Below, piece after piece: positions 1-5,508 of a DNA stretch of 7,463 nt. This DNA comes from an uncultured Lachnospiraceae bacterium. GTDB lineage: Bacteria > Bacillota > Clostridia > Lachnospirales > Lachnospiraceae. Location: positions 1 through 7,463 of the forward strand of contig CAKRNI010000123.1 of NCBI GenBank assembly GCA_934370915.1, written 5' to 3'. The translations under genes and the position numbers were made by a program. Within the stretch, counting starts at the first letter, position 1, and each line of letters begins with the position of its first letter. Below the pieces are notes generated by a model, which had not been told where the DNA came from, made no database searches, and was given only the letters and a program-made list of their open reading frames with translations.

Positions 1-32
1 CTTGTTTCCTGTACTGTTTTTGTTACCTGCAT
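1..32 (-). CDS. panC: Probable pantothenate synthetase, first 10 codons only (partial)
   Basis: An ATG at 30-32 read leftward opens a frame that begins MQVTKTVQET and runs off the window edge. It has a good ribosome binding site, AAGGAG at 39-44, six bases before the start. It lies about 94 bases downstream of panD on the same strand with no terminator between, so it should be the next gene of the operon. PanC proteins from Firmicutes often start in this style (a short beta strand followed by a TV-EVR-like helix), and panC is the usual partner of panD, joining pantoate and beta-alanine to make pantothenate. The identification rests on ten residues plus context; panB is the main alternative but its usual N-terminus differs. 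Confidence 0.5.
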   Translation of the reverse strand, partial: MQVTKTVQET

Positions 33-126
33 GATGTTCTCCTTTTAAAAATAAATTAGGAGATAGCCTCTTGTTCTGAATTCAACAAATTTCATTTATA
101 TTGATAAGTTACAGTCAATCTTATCG

Positions 127-519
127 TTATGCCATATCTTTCAGTAATCCGTGCTTTTCATAGTTTGTAACACGGCTGATCTTATTCGCATCATCTACAA
201 ACACAACCTGTGGTTTATGTTCTTTGGCTTCTTCAGCCTCATATTGTGCATAGCACATGATAATGATCTTGTCACCATTGCTTACGCATCTTGCCGCAGC
301 ACCATTCAGGCAGATCATTCCGCTTCCGCGCTTGCCGCAGATCGTATAAGTTTCAAACCGGCTTCCGTTGTTCACATCCACGATCTGAACTTTTTCATAT
401 TCCATAATTCCTGCTGCTTCCAGCAGCTCTTCATCGACAGTAATACTTCCGACATAATCCAGTTCGGCCTGTACTACGGTAGCACGATGAATTTTTCCTT
501 TTAACATCTCAACAGTCAT
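127..519 (-). CDS. panD: Aspartate 1-decarboxylase, pyruvoyl enzyme precursor
   Basis: PanD is a cytoplasmic enzyme that decarboxylates L-aspartate to beta-alanine for pantothenate and coenzyme A synthesis. The 130-residue length is normal for the family. The chain is made as a proenzyme that cleaves itself between Gly24 and Ser25, visible here in YVGSITVD, and Ser25 becomes the pyruvoyl group. Residues known from the E. coli enzyme are present at the same numbers: Lys9, His11, Tyr22, Arg54, Thr57, Tyr58 and Asn72 in the LNGAAA segment. The start is supported by AAGGAG at 531-536, eleven bases upstream. It is the first gene of a leftward unit with a long structured leader containing an apparent pan RNA and a terminator, so expression is probably set by transcription attenuation. 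No key residue is missing. Confidence 0.96.
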   Translation of the reverse strand: MTVEMLKGKIHRATVVQAELDYVGSITVDEELLEAAGIMEYEKVQIVDVNNGSRFETYTICGKRGSGMICLNGAAARCVSNGDKIIIMCYAQYEAEEAKEHKPQVVFVDDANKISRVTNYEKHGLLKDMA

Positions 520-538
520 TTCTTATTGGTCTCCTTAT

Positions 539-583
539 AAAAAAAGCATTCGTCAAGGCATACTTGTCCCTGCAAATGCTTTT
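539..583 (-). terminator. Intrinsic terminator (attenuator) in the panD leader
   Basis: Read leftward, an arm at 575-583 (AAAAGCATT) pairs with 542-550 (AATGCTTTT). The stem continues through a T-G/C-G step and CAGGG/CCTTG, with one bulged A and a nine-base loop. A run of seven T on the minus strand (539-545) follows at once. The panD ribosome binding site begins only three bases later, so the hairpin cannot be the end of the upstream gene unit; it stands between promoter and first gene. That position is typical of attenuators controlled by an upstream RNA. Confidence 0.8.
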
Positions 584-603
584 GCTATTCTTCGTATTCC
601 CTG

Positions 604-730
604 AGTCTTATTTTATGTCTTGATAAATATAAGCTTGATTTCCACCGGTTCCGGCGGGGTAACTTTTCAATATGAAATTGTTGTGATTCAGTCAGAGTAT
701 AGTTTTGTAGTATTCCAAATACTATCTCCG
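604..730 (-). ncRNA. Candidate tandem pan RNA motif in the panD leader
   Basis: Two hairpins share one unusual design on the minus strand. The first (693-730) has CGGAG/CTCTG, then ATAGT/ACTAT, then TTTG/CAAA, with a bulged A at 698 on the 3' arm and another at 720 on the 5' arm, five base pairs apart. The second (604-635) has AG/CT, CTTAT/ATAAG and TTTAT/ATAAA, with bulged A at 606 (3' arm) and 628 (5' arm), again five pairs apart. A GC-rich hairpin (642-657, GAAC loop) lies between them. From memory, the pan motif found upstream of panB, panC and panD in Firmicutes consists of hairpins with conserved bulged adenines, often in tandem. The name is from established knowledge and could not be checked by covariance search; the structures are directly visible. 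Confidence 0.72.
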
Positions 731-735
731 CGGCT

Positions 736-763
736 ATTATGACATTTTAGAAAAGGAAGTCAA
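736..763 (-). promoter_or_regulatory. Sigma-A promoter of the panD operon
   Basis: On the minus strand TTGACT (758-763) and CATAAT (736-741) are separated by 16 bases. The predicted start of transcription is near 729-730, exactly at the foot of the first bulged-A hairpin, which makes a leader of about 210 nt before panD. Confidence 0.7.
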
Positions 764-834
764 TACGAAGATGGAAATGAACGGTAACCAGTCAGCGCAG
801 CAAGTGCGCAGATCTGTCGAAAGTTACAACGAAG

Positions 835-1854
835 CTATTTTGTGATATAAGCCTTCAACAGCTCAAAGGTATTGCGAACTCCGTCCATATGGGAGCGTTC
901 GTAATTATGGGAGGCATAGACTCCCGGGCCGATGAGACCGTGACGGATATCATATCCGGCGCGCAGGGTAGTTTCCACATCGGAGCCATAATGCGGATAA
1001 ACATCAATGGCATAATCCAGCTTCTTCTCCTTCGCAAGGTTGGAAAGAGCCGTGATCAGATCATAGTTATAAGGGCCACCGGAATCTTTGGCACAGATGG
1101 AAACCATCCGTTCGGTGCAGCCGAGGTCGCTGCCGACACATCCCATATCGACAGAAATCATCTCCTCTGTATCATCCGGCACGACACTTCCGCCGTGCCC
1201 TACTTCTTCATATACTGTAAATAATAAAGAAACCTTGCGGTTCAGCTTCCAGGCATCTTCACGTACTGCTCTGGCAAGACCCAGCAGGATAGCGGCGGAA
1301 AGCTTGTCATCAAGAAAACGGCTCTTGATGTATCCGCTTTCTGTCACAACCGTGCGGGGGTCCATGGCGATGATGTCACCGGTCTGGATCCCAAGTGCCA
1401 GAGTATCCTGATCGGAAGCGACATTTTCATCCAGCAGGATCTCCATATTTTCTTCGATCAGCTCGGTCTTCTGATCAGCCACGTGGGAAGAAGGTTCCTT
1501 GTTCAGCACTACACCGGTGTAAACTCTGCCGTCACGGGTGTGAATGGTGCAGTTCTCGCCGTCCGCCGTGGACCACTGATGACCTCCGATGGTTGTGGGC
1601 CGCAGACGTCCGTTTTCCTTGATGGAACGAACCATAGCCCCCAGTGTATCCACATGGGCTGCCAGTACCAGAGGAGAGCCGGAACCACCCAGAGTAACGA
1701 ATACATTCCCCTTATTGCTGCGTTCCGGGGAATATCCCAGAGAAGATAATTCGGACAACAGGTAATCAGTCACTTTTGCTGTAAAGCTGGACGGACTTGG
1801 GATAGAAGTCAAGGTGTATAACTGCTCTTTGATAAAATTCATATGAGAGTTCAT
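835..1854 (-). CDS. M42 family metallo-aminopeptidase
   Basis: This 339-residue protein belongs to the M42 (YsdC/glutamyl aminopeptidase, COG1363) family: cytoplasmic dinuclear-metal exopeptidases that usually form large tetrahedral dodecamers and trim peptides from the N-terminus. Visible signature elements in order are AAHVDT (His67 metal ligand, Asp69), SRFLDDK (bridging Asp182 or 183), VYEEVGHGG (catalytic Glu216, metal Glu217), SVDMG (Asp236) and ASHNYERSH near the end (probably His316 as the last ligand). Length is normal and no site is lost. The first ATG is chosen over Met5 because AGGAGG lies at 1864-1869, nine bases upstream. It has its own promoter and a 315-base gap downstream, so it seems to be a single-gene unit. 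Substrate preference cannot be read from the sequence; some relatives were once annotated as endoglucanases, which is doubtful. Confidence 0.93.
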   Translation of the reverse strand: MNSHMNFIKEQLYTLTSIPSPSSFTAKVTDYLLSELSSLGYSPERSNKGNVFVTLGGSGSPLVLAAHVDTLGAMVRSIKENGRLRPTTIGGHQWSTADGENCTIHTRDGRVYTGVVLNKEPSSHVADQKTELIEENMEILLDENVASDQDTLALGIQTGDIIAMDPRTVVTESGYIKSRFLDDKLSAAILLGLARAVREDAWKLNRKVSLLFTVYEEVGHGGSVVPDDTEEMISVDMGCVGSDLGCTERMVSICAKDSGGPYNYDLITALSNLAKEKKLDYAIDVYPHYGSDVETTLRAGYDIRHGLIGPGVYASHNYERSHMDGVRNTFELLKAYITK

Positions 1855-1889
1855 GTCTACATTCCTCCTGAAGGATATTTCTGATTACT

Positions 1890-1918
1890 ATTGTAGCGAA
1901 CCGGAGAAAAAAGGTCAA
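1890..1918 (-). promoter_or_regulatory. Sigma-A promoter of the M42 peptidase gene
   Basis: TTGACC (1913-1918) and TACAAT (1890-1895) on the minus strand are separated by exactly 17 bases. Transcription should start near 1883, giving a leader of about 28 bases that contains the AGGAGG site at 1864-1869. Confidence 0.78.
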
Positions 1919-1940
1919 CAAAGGATCTGACGAAAAGAAG

Positions 1941-1971
1941 AACGATCCGGCGTCATAGACAACCGATGACG
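1941..1971 (-). terminator. Weak terminator-like hairpin after the transporter gene
   Basis: Directly after the transporter stop codon, the minus strand reads CGTCAT, a nine-base loop and ATGACG (1951-1971). A loosely T-rich stretch (GTTCTTCTTTTCG) follows after a short GC segment. The stem is short and the T run is interrupted, so termination may be partial. The next promoter starts about 20 bases further on, as expected for a unit boundary. Confidence 0.35.
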
Positions 1972-1972
1972 A

Positions 1973-3373
1973 TCAGAAAATGAGGTCTGCAAATCCGGTG
2001 GATACCAGGAATAAGACGAGCATTACGACCGGTACGACATAGCGGATCATGAAACGGTACAGACCGGCGCGTCTGAAGGATTCTCCGTTTCGTTCCACTT
2101 CCCCGATGATCCAGTCAGGCCCGATCACCCAGCCGATTAAAATACTGGTCAGGAGGGAGATGAACGGCATCAGGAAGCTGTTGCTGAGATAGTCCATAAC
2201 GTCGAGCAGCTGCCCGATGGATCCGTTAGGAAGCTTCAGCTCAAAATAAAGCCTGTTGTATCCAAGACAGATCAGTACGGCAGTAATGAGCGAATAAATA
2301 CCAACGGCGCCGCACATGCTCTTACGCGGTTTGTGATATAATTCCATGCAGTTTGCAACCAGTGTTTCCATAACGGATACGCAGGAGGTCAGTGCCGCGA
2401 AGCCCATCATCAAAAAGAATGCGATCGCTGCAGGACGTCCGAATACTCCCATGGAATTAAAAACTTTTGGCAGGGAGATAAAGATCAGGCTTGGACCGGA
2501 AGCCATTCCGTCATTTCCGAGAAATACGAAAACGGCCGGTATGATCATCATTCCTGCAAGAAATGCAACACCTGTATCAAACAGCTCGATCTGATTGGTT
2601 GCCTTGTTTAAATCGATATCATTTTTTACATAAGAGCCGTAGGTGATCATGATTCCCATGGATACGCTTAAGGAGAAGAATAACTGGCTCATCGCGTCCA
2701 GAAGGATCTCTAAAAAGCGTTTTATGGTCAATCCATGAAAGTCCGGCTTTAAATAAATAAAGAGCCCCTGCATACCGGTACGGACGGTACCATCGGCATC
2801 TGTATGGGACAGGGTCAGGCAGAAGATCGCAATGACCACGATTAAAAGGATCAGTCCCGGCATGATGATGCTGGAAAACTTTTCAATTCCTTTTTCAACA
2901 CCGCGGAATACGATCCATGCAGTGAGTGCAAGGAAAATCAGCATAAATACGATCGGTGCAACATCGGATGTGATGAAGGAGGTAAAATACCCATCCGCCG
3001 CAGCCTCTGTTCCGTCAGAAACAAGATAAATAAAAAAGTACTTTGCGATCCAGCCGCCAATCACAGAATAGTAAGTCATGATCAGGGTCGGAACCAGAAA
3101 TGTTAAGCGTCCAAGAAATTTCCATTTCGGATCAAGTGCCTCGAATGCTCTCAGCGCATTTTTCTTTGTCTTTCGTCCAATCGCAACGTCAGTTGTCAGC
3201 AACACAAAGCCAAAGGTCAATACGAGCACAAGATAGATCAAGAGAAACAGACCGCCCCCATCCTTCGCACAGAGATACGGAAATCTCCAGATATTTCCGA
3301 CACCAACAGCACTTCCGGCAGCCGCTAAGACAAATCCGATGGACCCGGAAAAACTACTTCCTTTGTCTTTCAT
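1973..3373 (-). CDS. Sodium-dependent amino-acid transporter, NSS/SNF (LeuT-like) family
   Basis: A 466-residue polytopic inner-membrane symporter of the neurotransmitter:sodium symporter family, which imports amino acids or related amines with Na+. The diagnostic unwound TM1 motif is present at residues 20-33 (G-SAVGVGNIWRFPY), followed by the DGGG loop. The TYYS segment at 100-103 supplies the TM3 tyrosine pair that closes the substrate site, FFSLSVSMG at 232-240 is the TM6 unwound region, and the S/T-rich ALTSCVSVMET at 327-337 fits the TM8 sodium site. Length is close to the short bacterial members (about 450-460 residues, often 11 membrane spans) and shorter than LeuT. AAGGGGA at 3381-3387 sets the start. 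It is divergent from an XRE regulator and preceded by a structured leader, so it is likely regulated at both levels. The substrate cannot be named; aromatic or branched amino acids are common in the family. Confidence 0.94.
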   Translation of the reverse strand: MKDKGSSFSGSIGFVLAAAGSAVGVGNIWRFPYLCAKDGGGLFLLIYLVLVLTFGFVLLTTDVAIGRKTKKNALRAFEALDPKWKFLGRLTFLVPTLIMTYYSVIGGWIAKYFFIYLVSDGTEAAADGYFTSFITSDVAPIVFMLIFLALTAWIVFRGVEKGIEKFSSIIMPGLILLIVVIAIFCLTLSHTDADGTVRTGMQGLFIYLKPDFHGLTIKRFLEILLDAMSQLFFSLSVSMGIMITYGSYVKNDIDLNKATNQIELFDTGVAFLAGMMIIPAVFVFLGNDGMASGPSLIFISLPKVFNSMGVFGRPAAIAFFLMMGFAALTSCVSVMETLVANCMELYHKPRKSMCGAVGIYSLITAVLICLGYNRLYFELKLPNGSIGQLLDVMDYLSNSFLMPFISLLTSILIGWVIGPDWIIGEVERNGESFRRAGLYRFMIRYVVPVVMLVLFLVSTGFADLIF

Positions 3374-3401
3374 TTTTAAATCCCCTTTTCCAATACATTT
3401 T

Positions 3402-3512
3402 GATCTCAGTTGAGAAGACTCCCACCTCTTTCAGGTGATGAGTAATCGCAAGTTTATCTCAGCGGGAGTTAGGTCTCCGACTGAGACAAAGGCTGGCGCC
3501 CCACAGCCAACA
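3402..3512 (-). ncRNA. Structured 5' leader of the transporter, class not recognised
   Basis: This stretch holds several complementary arms: GGCTG/CAGCC (3491-3495 with 3504-3508), GTCTC/GAGAC (3473-3487), ACTCCC/GGGAGT (3418-3423 with 3464-3469), CACCT/AGGTG (3423-3437) and TCTC/GAGA (3404-3415). TCTCAG/CTGAGA (3457-3462 with 3481-3486) is an alternative that excludes the GTCTC/GAGAC hairpin. The heptamer ATCTCAG occurs twice (3403-3409 and 3456-3462), so the early arm has two possible partners, as in a switching RNA. A promoter on the minus strand would start the transcript at its edge, making it the transporter leader. I compared it with T-box, glycine, lysine, TPP, GEMM and purine riboswitch signatures and found no match. 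Confidence 0.5.
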
Positions 3513-3517
3513 GCTCT

Positions 3518-3545
3518 ATTCTATAGGAAAAAAAATAAAGTGCAA
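3518..3545 (-). promoter_or_regulatory. Probable promoter of the transporter gene
   Basis: On the minus strand TTGCAC (3540-3545) and TAGAAT (3518-3523) are separated by 16 bases across a T-rich spacer. Transcription would start near 3511, giving a leader of about 138 nt before the transporter start codon. Confidence 0.5.
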
Positions 3546-3550
3546 ATCGG

Positions 3551-3590
3551 AAAAGTTTCTTTACAGGAAATTTTATACGTAAAAAGTTTC
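3551..3590. promoter_or_regulatory. Direct repeat AAAAGTTTC, possible operator
   Basis: AAAAGTTTC occurs at 3551-3559 and 3582-3590, a 31-base period (about three helical turns). It sits between the two divergent promoters, just upstream of the -35 box for the XRE gene. Each copy is followed by TTTACA, directly or after seven bases. A small inverted repeat TTTTA-TACG-TAAAA (3571-3584) lies between and touches the second copy. Placement fits a binding site for the adjacent regulator, but only position and repetition support this. Confidence 0.35.
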
Positions 3591-3597
3591 GTACCAC

Positions 3598-3627
3598 TTT
3601 ACAAATCACCGGGTTCTTCGATATAAT
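3598..3627 (+). promoter_or_regulatory. Promoter of the XRE regulator gene
   Basis: TTTACA (3598-3603) and a perfect TATAAT (3622-3627) are 18 bases apart. Transcription would start near 3634, about 43 bases before the ATG at 3677. Confidence 0.65.
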
Positions 3628-3676
3628 TGTTTGAGAAATCAAGGAATAAGAGGAATGGATAGTTTAAGGAAACAAT

Positions 3677-4405
3677 ATGAGTGAATTTACCTGTTATGTA
3701 GGGGAACAGATACGAAGATACCGAAAAGCCGGAAATATGACATTGCAGGATCTGGCAGATGCCATCCATAAAAGCAGAGCGACTATATGCAAGTATGAAA
3801 ACGGGGAAATCTCCGTTGATGTTGAAACATTATATGAGATTAGCCAGGTCCTTCAGGTATCGATCTCCCAGCTTACCACATATCTTCCGGAATCTGAGAA
3901 TGAACCGGTCAGCATCCCGGGGAGAGGACAAAAGAGTCCGTTCTTCCAGGCGCAGAGATTATACTTTTACTTTTATGATGGACGATCCCAGCGCACAAAG
4001 GACGGTATCATTGATATATATGAAAAGAGAGGGGAAACCGGAAAATACGAGGCGACCCTGACAATCTGCACGGTTTCTGCCAATGGAAGAAGCAGCGAGA
4101 TCTTTTACACCGGAAGAGTCGTTTACAGCGATATGCTGATCCGTTTTTCCTTTGTCAATCAGTATAATCCGCTGGAGGAGGATCTTTTGTATATTTTCAA
4201 TCCTCTGGAGCGGAGAGATTATACGATGGGACTTTTGTGCGGAATTTCCAGTGCGGATCTCATGCCATGTGCATACAAATGTATGGTCACGTTAACGCCG
4301 CAGGAGCATTCGGAAAGCTTCCGAAGCCAGCTGCTTTTTACAAAAAAGGACCTGAAACGTCTGGAACAGCTCAATATGCTGCTGGTAGATAATATCGAGC
4401 AGTAG
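3677..4405 (+). CDS. XRE-family helix-turn-helix regulator with an unassigned C-terminal domain
   Basis: A 242-residue cytoplasmic protein. Residues about 8-66 form a typical XRE/Cro-type DNA-binding domain: GEQIRRYRKAGNMTLQDLAD, then HKSRATICKYENGEISVD, then the LYEISQVLQVSISQL helices. After a polar linker (about 70-90), residues 92-242 make a beta-rich domain beginning RLYFYFYDGR and ending in a short helix, which I do not recognise. It might bind a small ligand or mediate oligomerisation, but the sequence does not say. AAGGA at 3666-3670 is six bases before the ATG. The gene is divergent from the transporter across a 300-base control region, the usual arrangement for a local regulator, so transporter control and self-control are the best guesses. 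The redox cassette starts 70 bases downstream with no terminator visible between, so they may be co-transcribed. Confidence 0.88.
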   Translation: MSEFTCYVGEQIRRYRKAGNMTLQDLADAIHKSRATICKYENGEISVDVETLYEISQVLQVSISQLTTYLPESENEPVSIPGRGQKSPFFQAQRLYFYFYDGRSQRTKDGIIDIYEKRGETGKYEATLTICTVSANGRSSEIFYTGRVVYSDMLIRFSFVNQYNPLEEDLLYIFNPLERRDYTMGLLCGISSADLMPCAYKCMVTLTPQEHSESFRSQLLFTKKDLKRLEQLNMLLVDNIEQ

Positions 4406-4475
4406 AGATGCAGACGGGAATGGAAACAGGAAAATAAGGAAACAATAGGATATCAAACGAGAAGGAGAGATCAGG

Positions 4476-4622
4476 TTGTTGCGAACAAAAAAGGCATTAT
4501 TTCAAGGCGCTCTGTTGATCGCCGGTATGGTCATGCTGTGCGCCGGCGTGATGCGGGGAGAGGCGGATACCGTGTTGAGTAAGGCGATCAGACTATGTTT
4601 GGAGTGTGTAGGAATTGGATAA
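4476..4622 (+). CDS. CD1871A-type CXXC membrane microprotein (48 residues)
   Basis: A small gene below usual size cut-offs. It starts with TTG at 4476, eight bases after AAGGAG (4462-4467), and stops at 4620-4622. The product has a basic N-terminus (LRTKK), one hydrophobic span (about residues 8-26, with Cys22 inside), the conserved-looking segment RGEADTVLSKAIRLCLECVGIG and a CLEC motif (Cys41, Cys44) four residues from the end. This matches the small family I know as CD1871A family CXXC motif-containing protein, typically found beside 4Fe-4S membrane proteins. The positive N-terminus suggests that the CXXC end lies outside the membrane. Its stop overlaps the next gene's start by eight bases, so translation is coupled. 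A role as a thiol carrier or as an accessory subunit of the polyferredoxin is inference; no function is established to my knowledge. Confidence 0.85.
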   Translation: MLRTKKALFQGALLIAGMVMLCAGVMRGEADTVLSKAIRLCLECVGIG

Positions 4623-5508
4623 CAGAAAACATATCATATCAAAGGGCCTGAGCCGGTTTCGCGGCTGGATCCAGGCGGCGGCAGCGCTTCTTACGAACCT
4701 TCACCTGCCGAATTTTTTTAAAGGCGGGATCTATCAGGGAAAGGCAAAGGCAGTCTGCGTGCCGGGGCTGAACTGCTATTCCTGTCCGGCGGCATCCGGT
4801 GCCTGTCCGATTGGCTCCTTTCAGGCGGTGGTCGGCTCATCGAAATTCAGCTTTTCTTATTATATAACCGGATTTCTGATCTTGGTTGGTGTCCTTTTAG
4901 GGCGCTTTATATGCGGATTTTTGTGCCCCTTTGGCTGGCTGCAGGATCTTCTTCACAAAATTCCGGGGAAAAAGCTGTCTACGGAAAGGCTTAAGCCCCT
5001 GACTTATCTTAAATACGCCGTGTTGTTTTTTACCGTGATTGCACTGCCGGCGCTTGTTGTAAATGATGTGGGAATGGGGGACCCATTCTTTTGCAAGTAT
5101 CTCTGTCCGCAGGGAGTTTTAGAGGGGGCAATTCCCTTGTCAGTCGTTAATCCGGGGATTCGGTCGGCATTGGGACATCTGTTTACCGGAAAGCTTATGA
5201 TCCTGATCGGAGTCGTTGTTTTGAGTGTGCTGTTTTATCGGCCGTTCTGCAAATGGATCTGTCCCCTCGGTGCGTTTTATGCGCTGATGAACAAGGTATC
5301 CCTGCTGGGGATCAAAGTGGATGAACATAGATGCATCTCCTGCGGAGCATGCAGAAGAGTCTGTCAGATGGATGTTGATGTCACAAGCTCACCCAATCAC
5401 ACGGAATGTATCCGATGCGGAAAGTGTATCAATGCCTGTCCCACGGACGCCGTCAGCTTTTGCTACGGTTTTGCGTCCGACTCAAACAGAAATGGAGAAA
5501 AGAAATGA
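4615..5508 (+). CDS. NapH/NosR-like membrane 4Fe-4S polyferredoxin
   Basis: A 297-residue membrane iron-sulfur protein of the NapH/NosR/CcoG-like group. Likely spans are near residues 15-32 (weak), 82-99, 131-149 and 191-209. Cysteine groups in order: Cys48, LNCYSCP (Cys54, 57) with ACP (Cys64); CGFLCP (100, 104); CKYLCP (160, 164); CKWICP (212, 216); then two ferredoxin sites, CISCGACRRVC (240-250) and CIRCGKCINACP (265-275), plus Cys283. Such proteins carry electrons between a quinone or ferredoxin pool and a partner enzyme. The start is TTG at 4615, overlapping the preceding stop; GGAG at 4601-4604 is ten bases upstream and no better in-frame ATG exists nearby. Basic residues (RKHIISKGLSRFR; KIPGKKLSTERLK) put the N-terminus, the 100/104 pair and the ferredoxin domain inside, and the 54-64 and 160/164 groups outside. 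It is not napH itself: no nap genes are present. Confidence 0.9.
   Translation: MDNRKHIISKGLSRFRGWIQAAAALLTNLHLPNFFKGGIYQGKAKAVCVPGLNCYSCPAASGACPIGSFQAVVGSSKFSFSYYITGFLILVGVLLGRFICGFLCPFGWLQDLLHKIPGKKLSTERLKPLTYLKYAVLFFTVIALPALVVNDVGMGDPFFCKYLCPQGVLEGAIPLSVVNPGIRSALGHLFTGKLMILIGVVVLSVLFYRPFCKWICPLGAFYALMNKVSLLGIKVDEHRCISCGACRRVCQMDVDVTSSPNHTECIRCGKCINACPTDAVSFCYGFASDSNRNGEKK

Noticed and set aside
795..809. GCGCA-GCAAG-TGCGC hairpin after the M42 peptidase as a terminator
   Set aside because: A perfect five-pair stem, but no T run follows on either strand.
3402..3512. T-box leader for the transporter
   Set aside because: No conserved AGGGTGGNACCGCG element and no terminator/antiterminator pair before the gene.
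3435..3626. Plus-strand frame of 63 codons in the divergent control region
   Set aside because: No usable ribosome binding site, it covers the structured leader and both promoter regions, and its 3' part is A/T-rich non-coding sequence.
3655..3684. Nine-codon upstream frame (MDSLRKQYE) overlapping the XRE start
   Set aside because: AAGGA at 3641-3645 could serve it, but the peptide has no regulatory feature and the XRE gene has its own better-placed AAGGA; chance is likely.
3666..4447. Twelve-base repeat AAGGAAACAATA at 3666-3677 and 4436-4447
   Set aside because: The first copy is simply the XRE ribosome binding region; the second has no start codon after it, so the match is probably chance or a small duplication scar.
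4406..4475. Separate promoter for the redox cassette
   Set aside because: No -35/-10 pair of reasonable quality is visible in the gap; co-transcription with the XRE gene or a weak promoter inside it is more likely.
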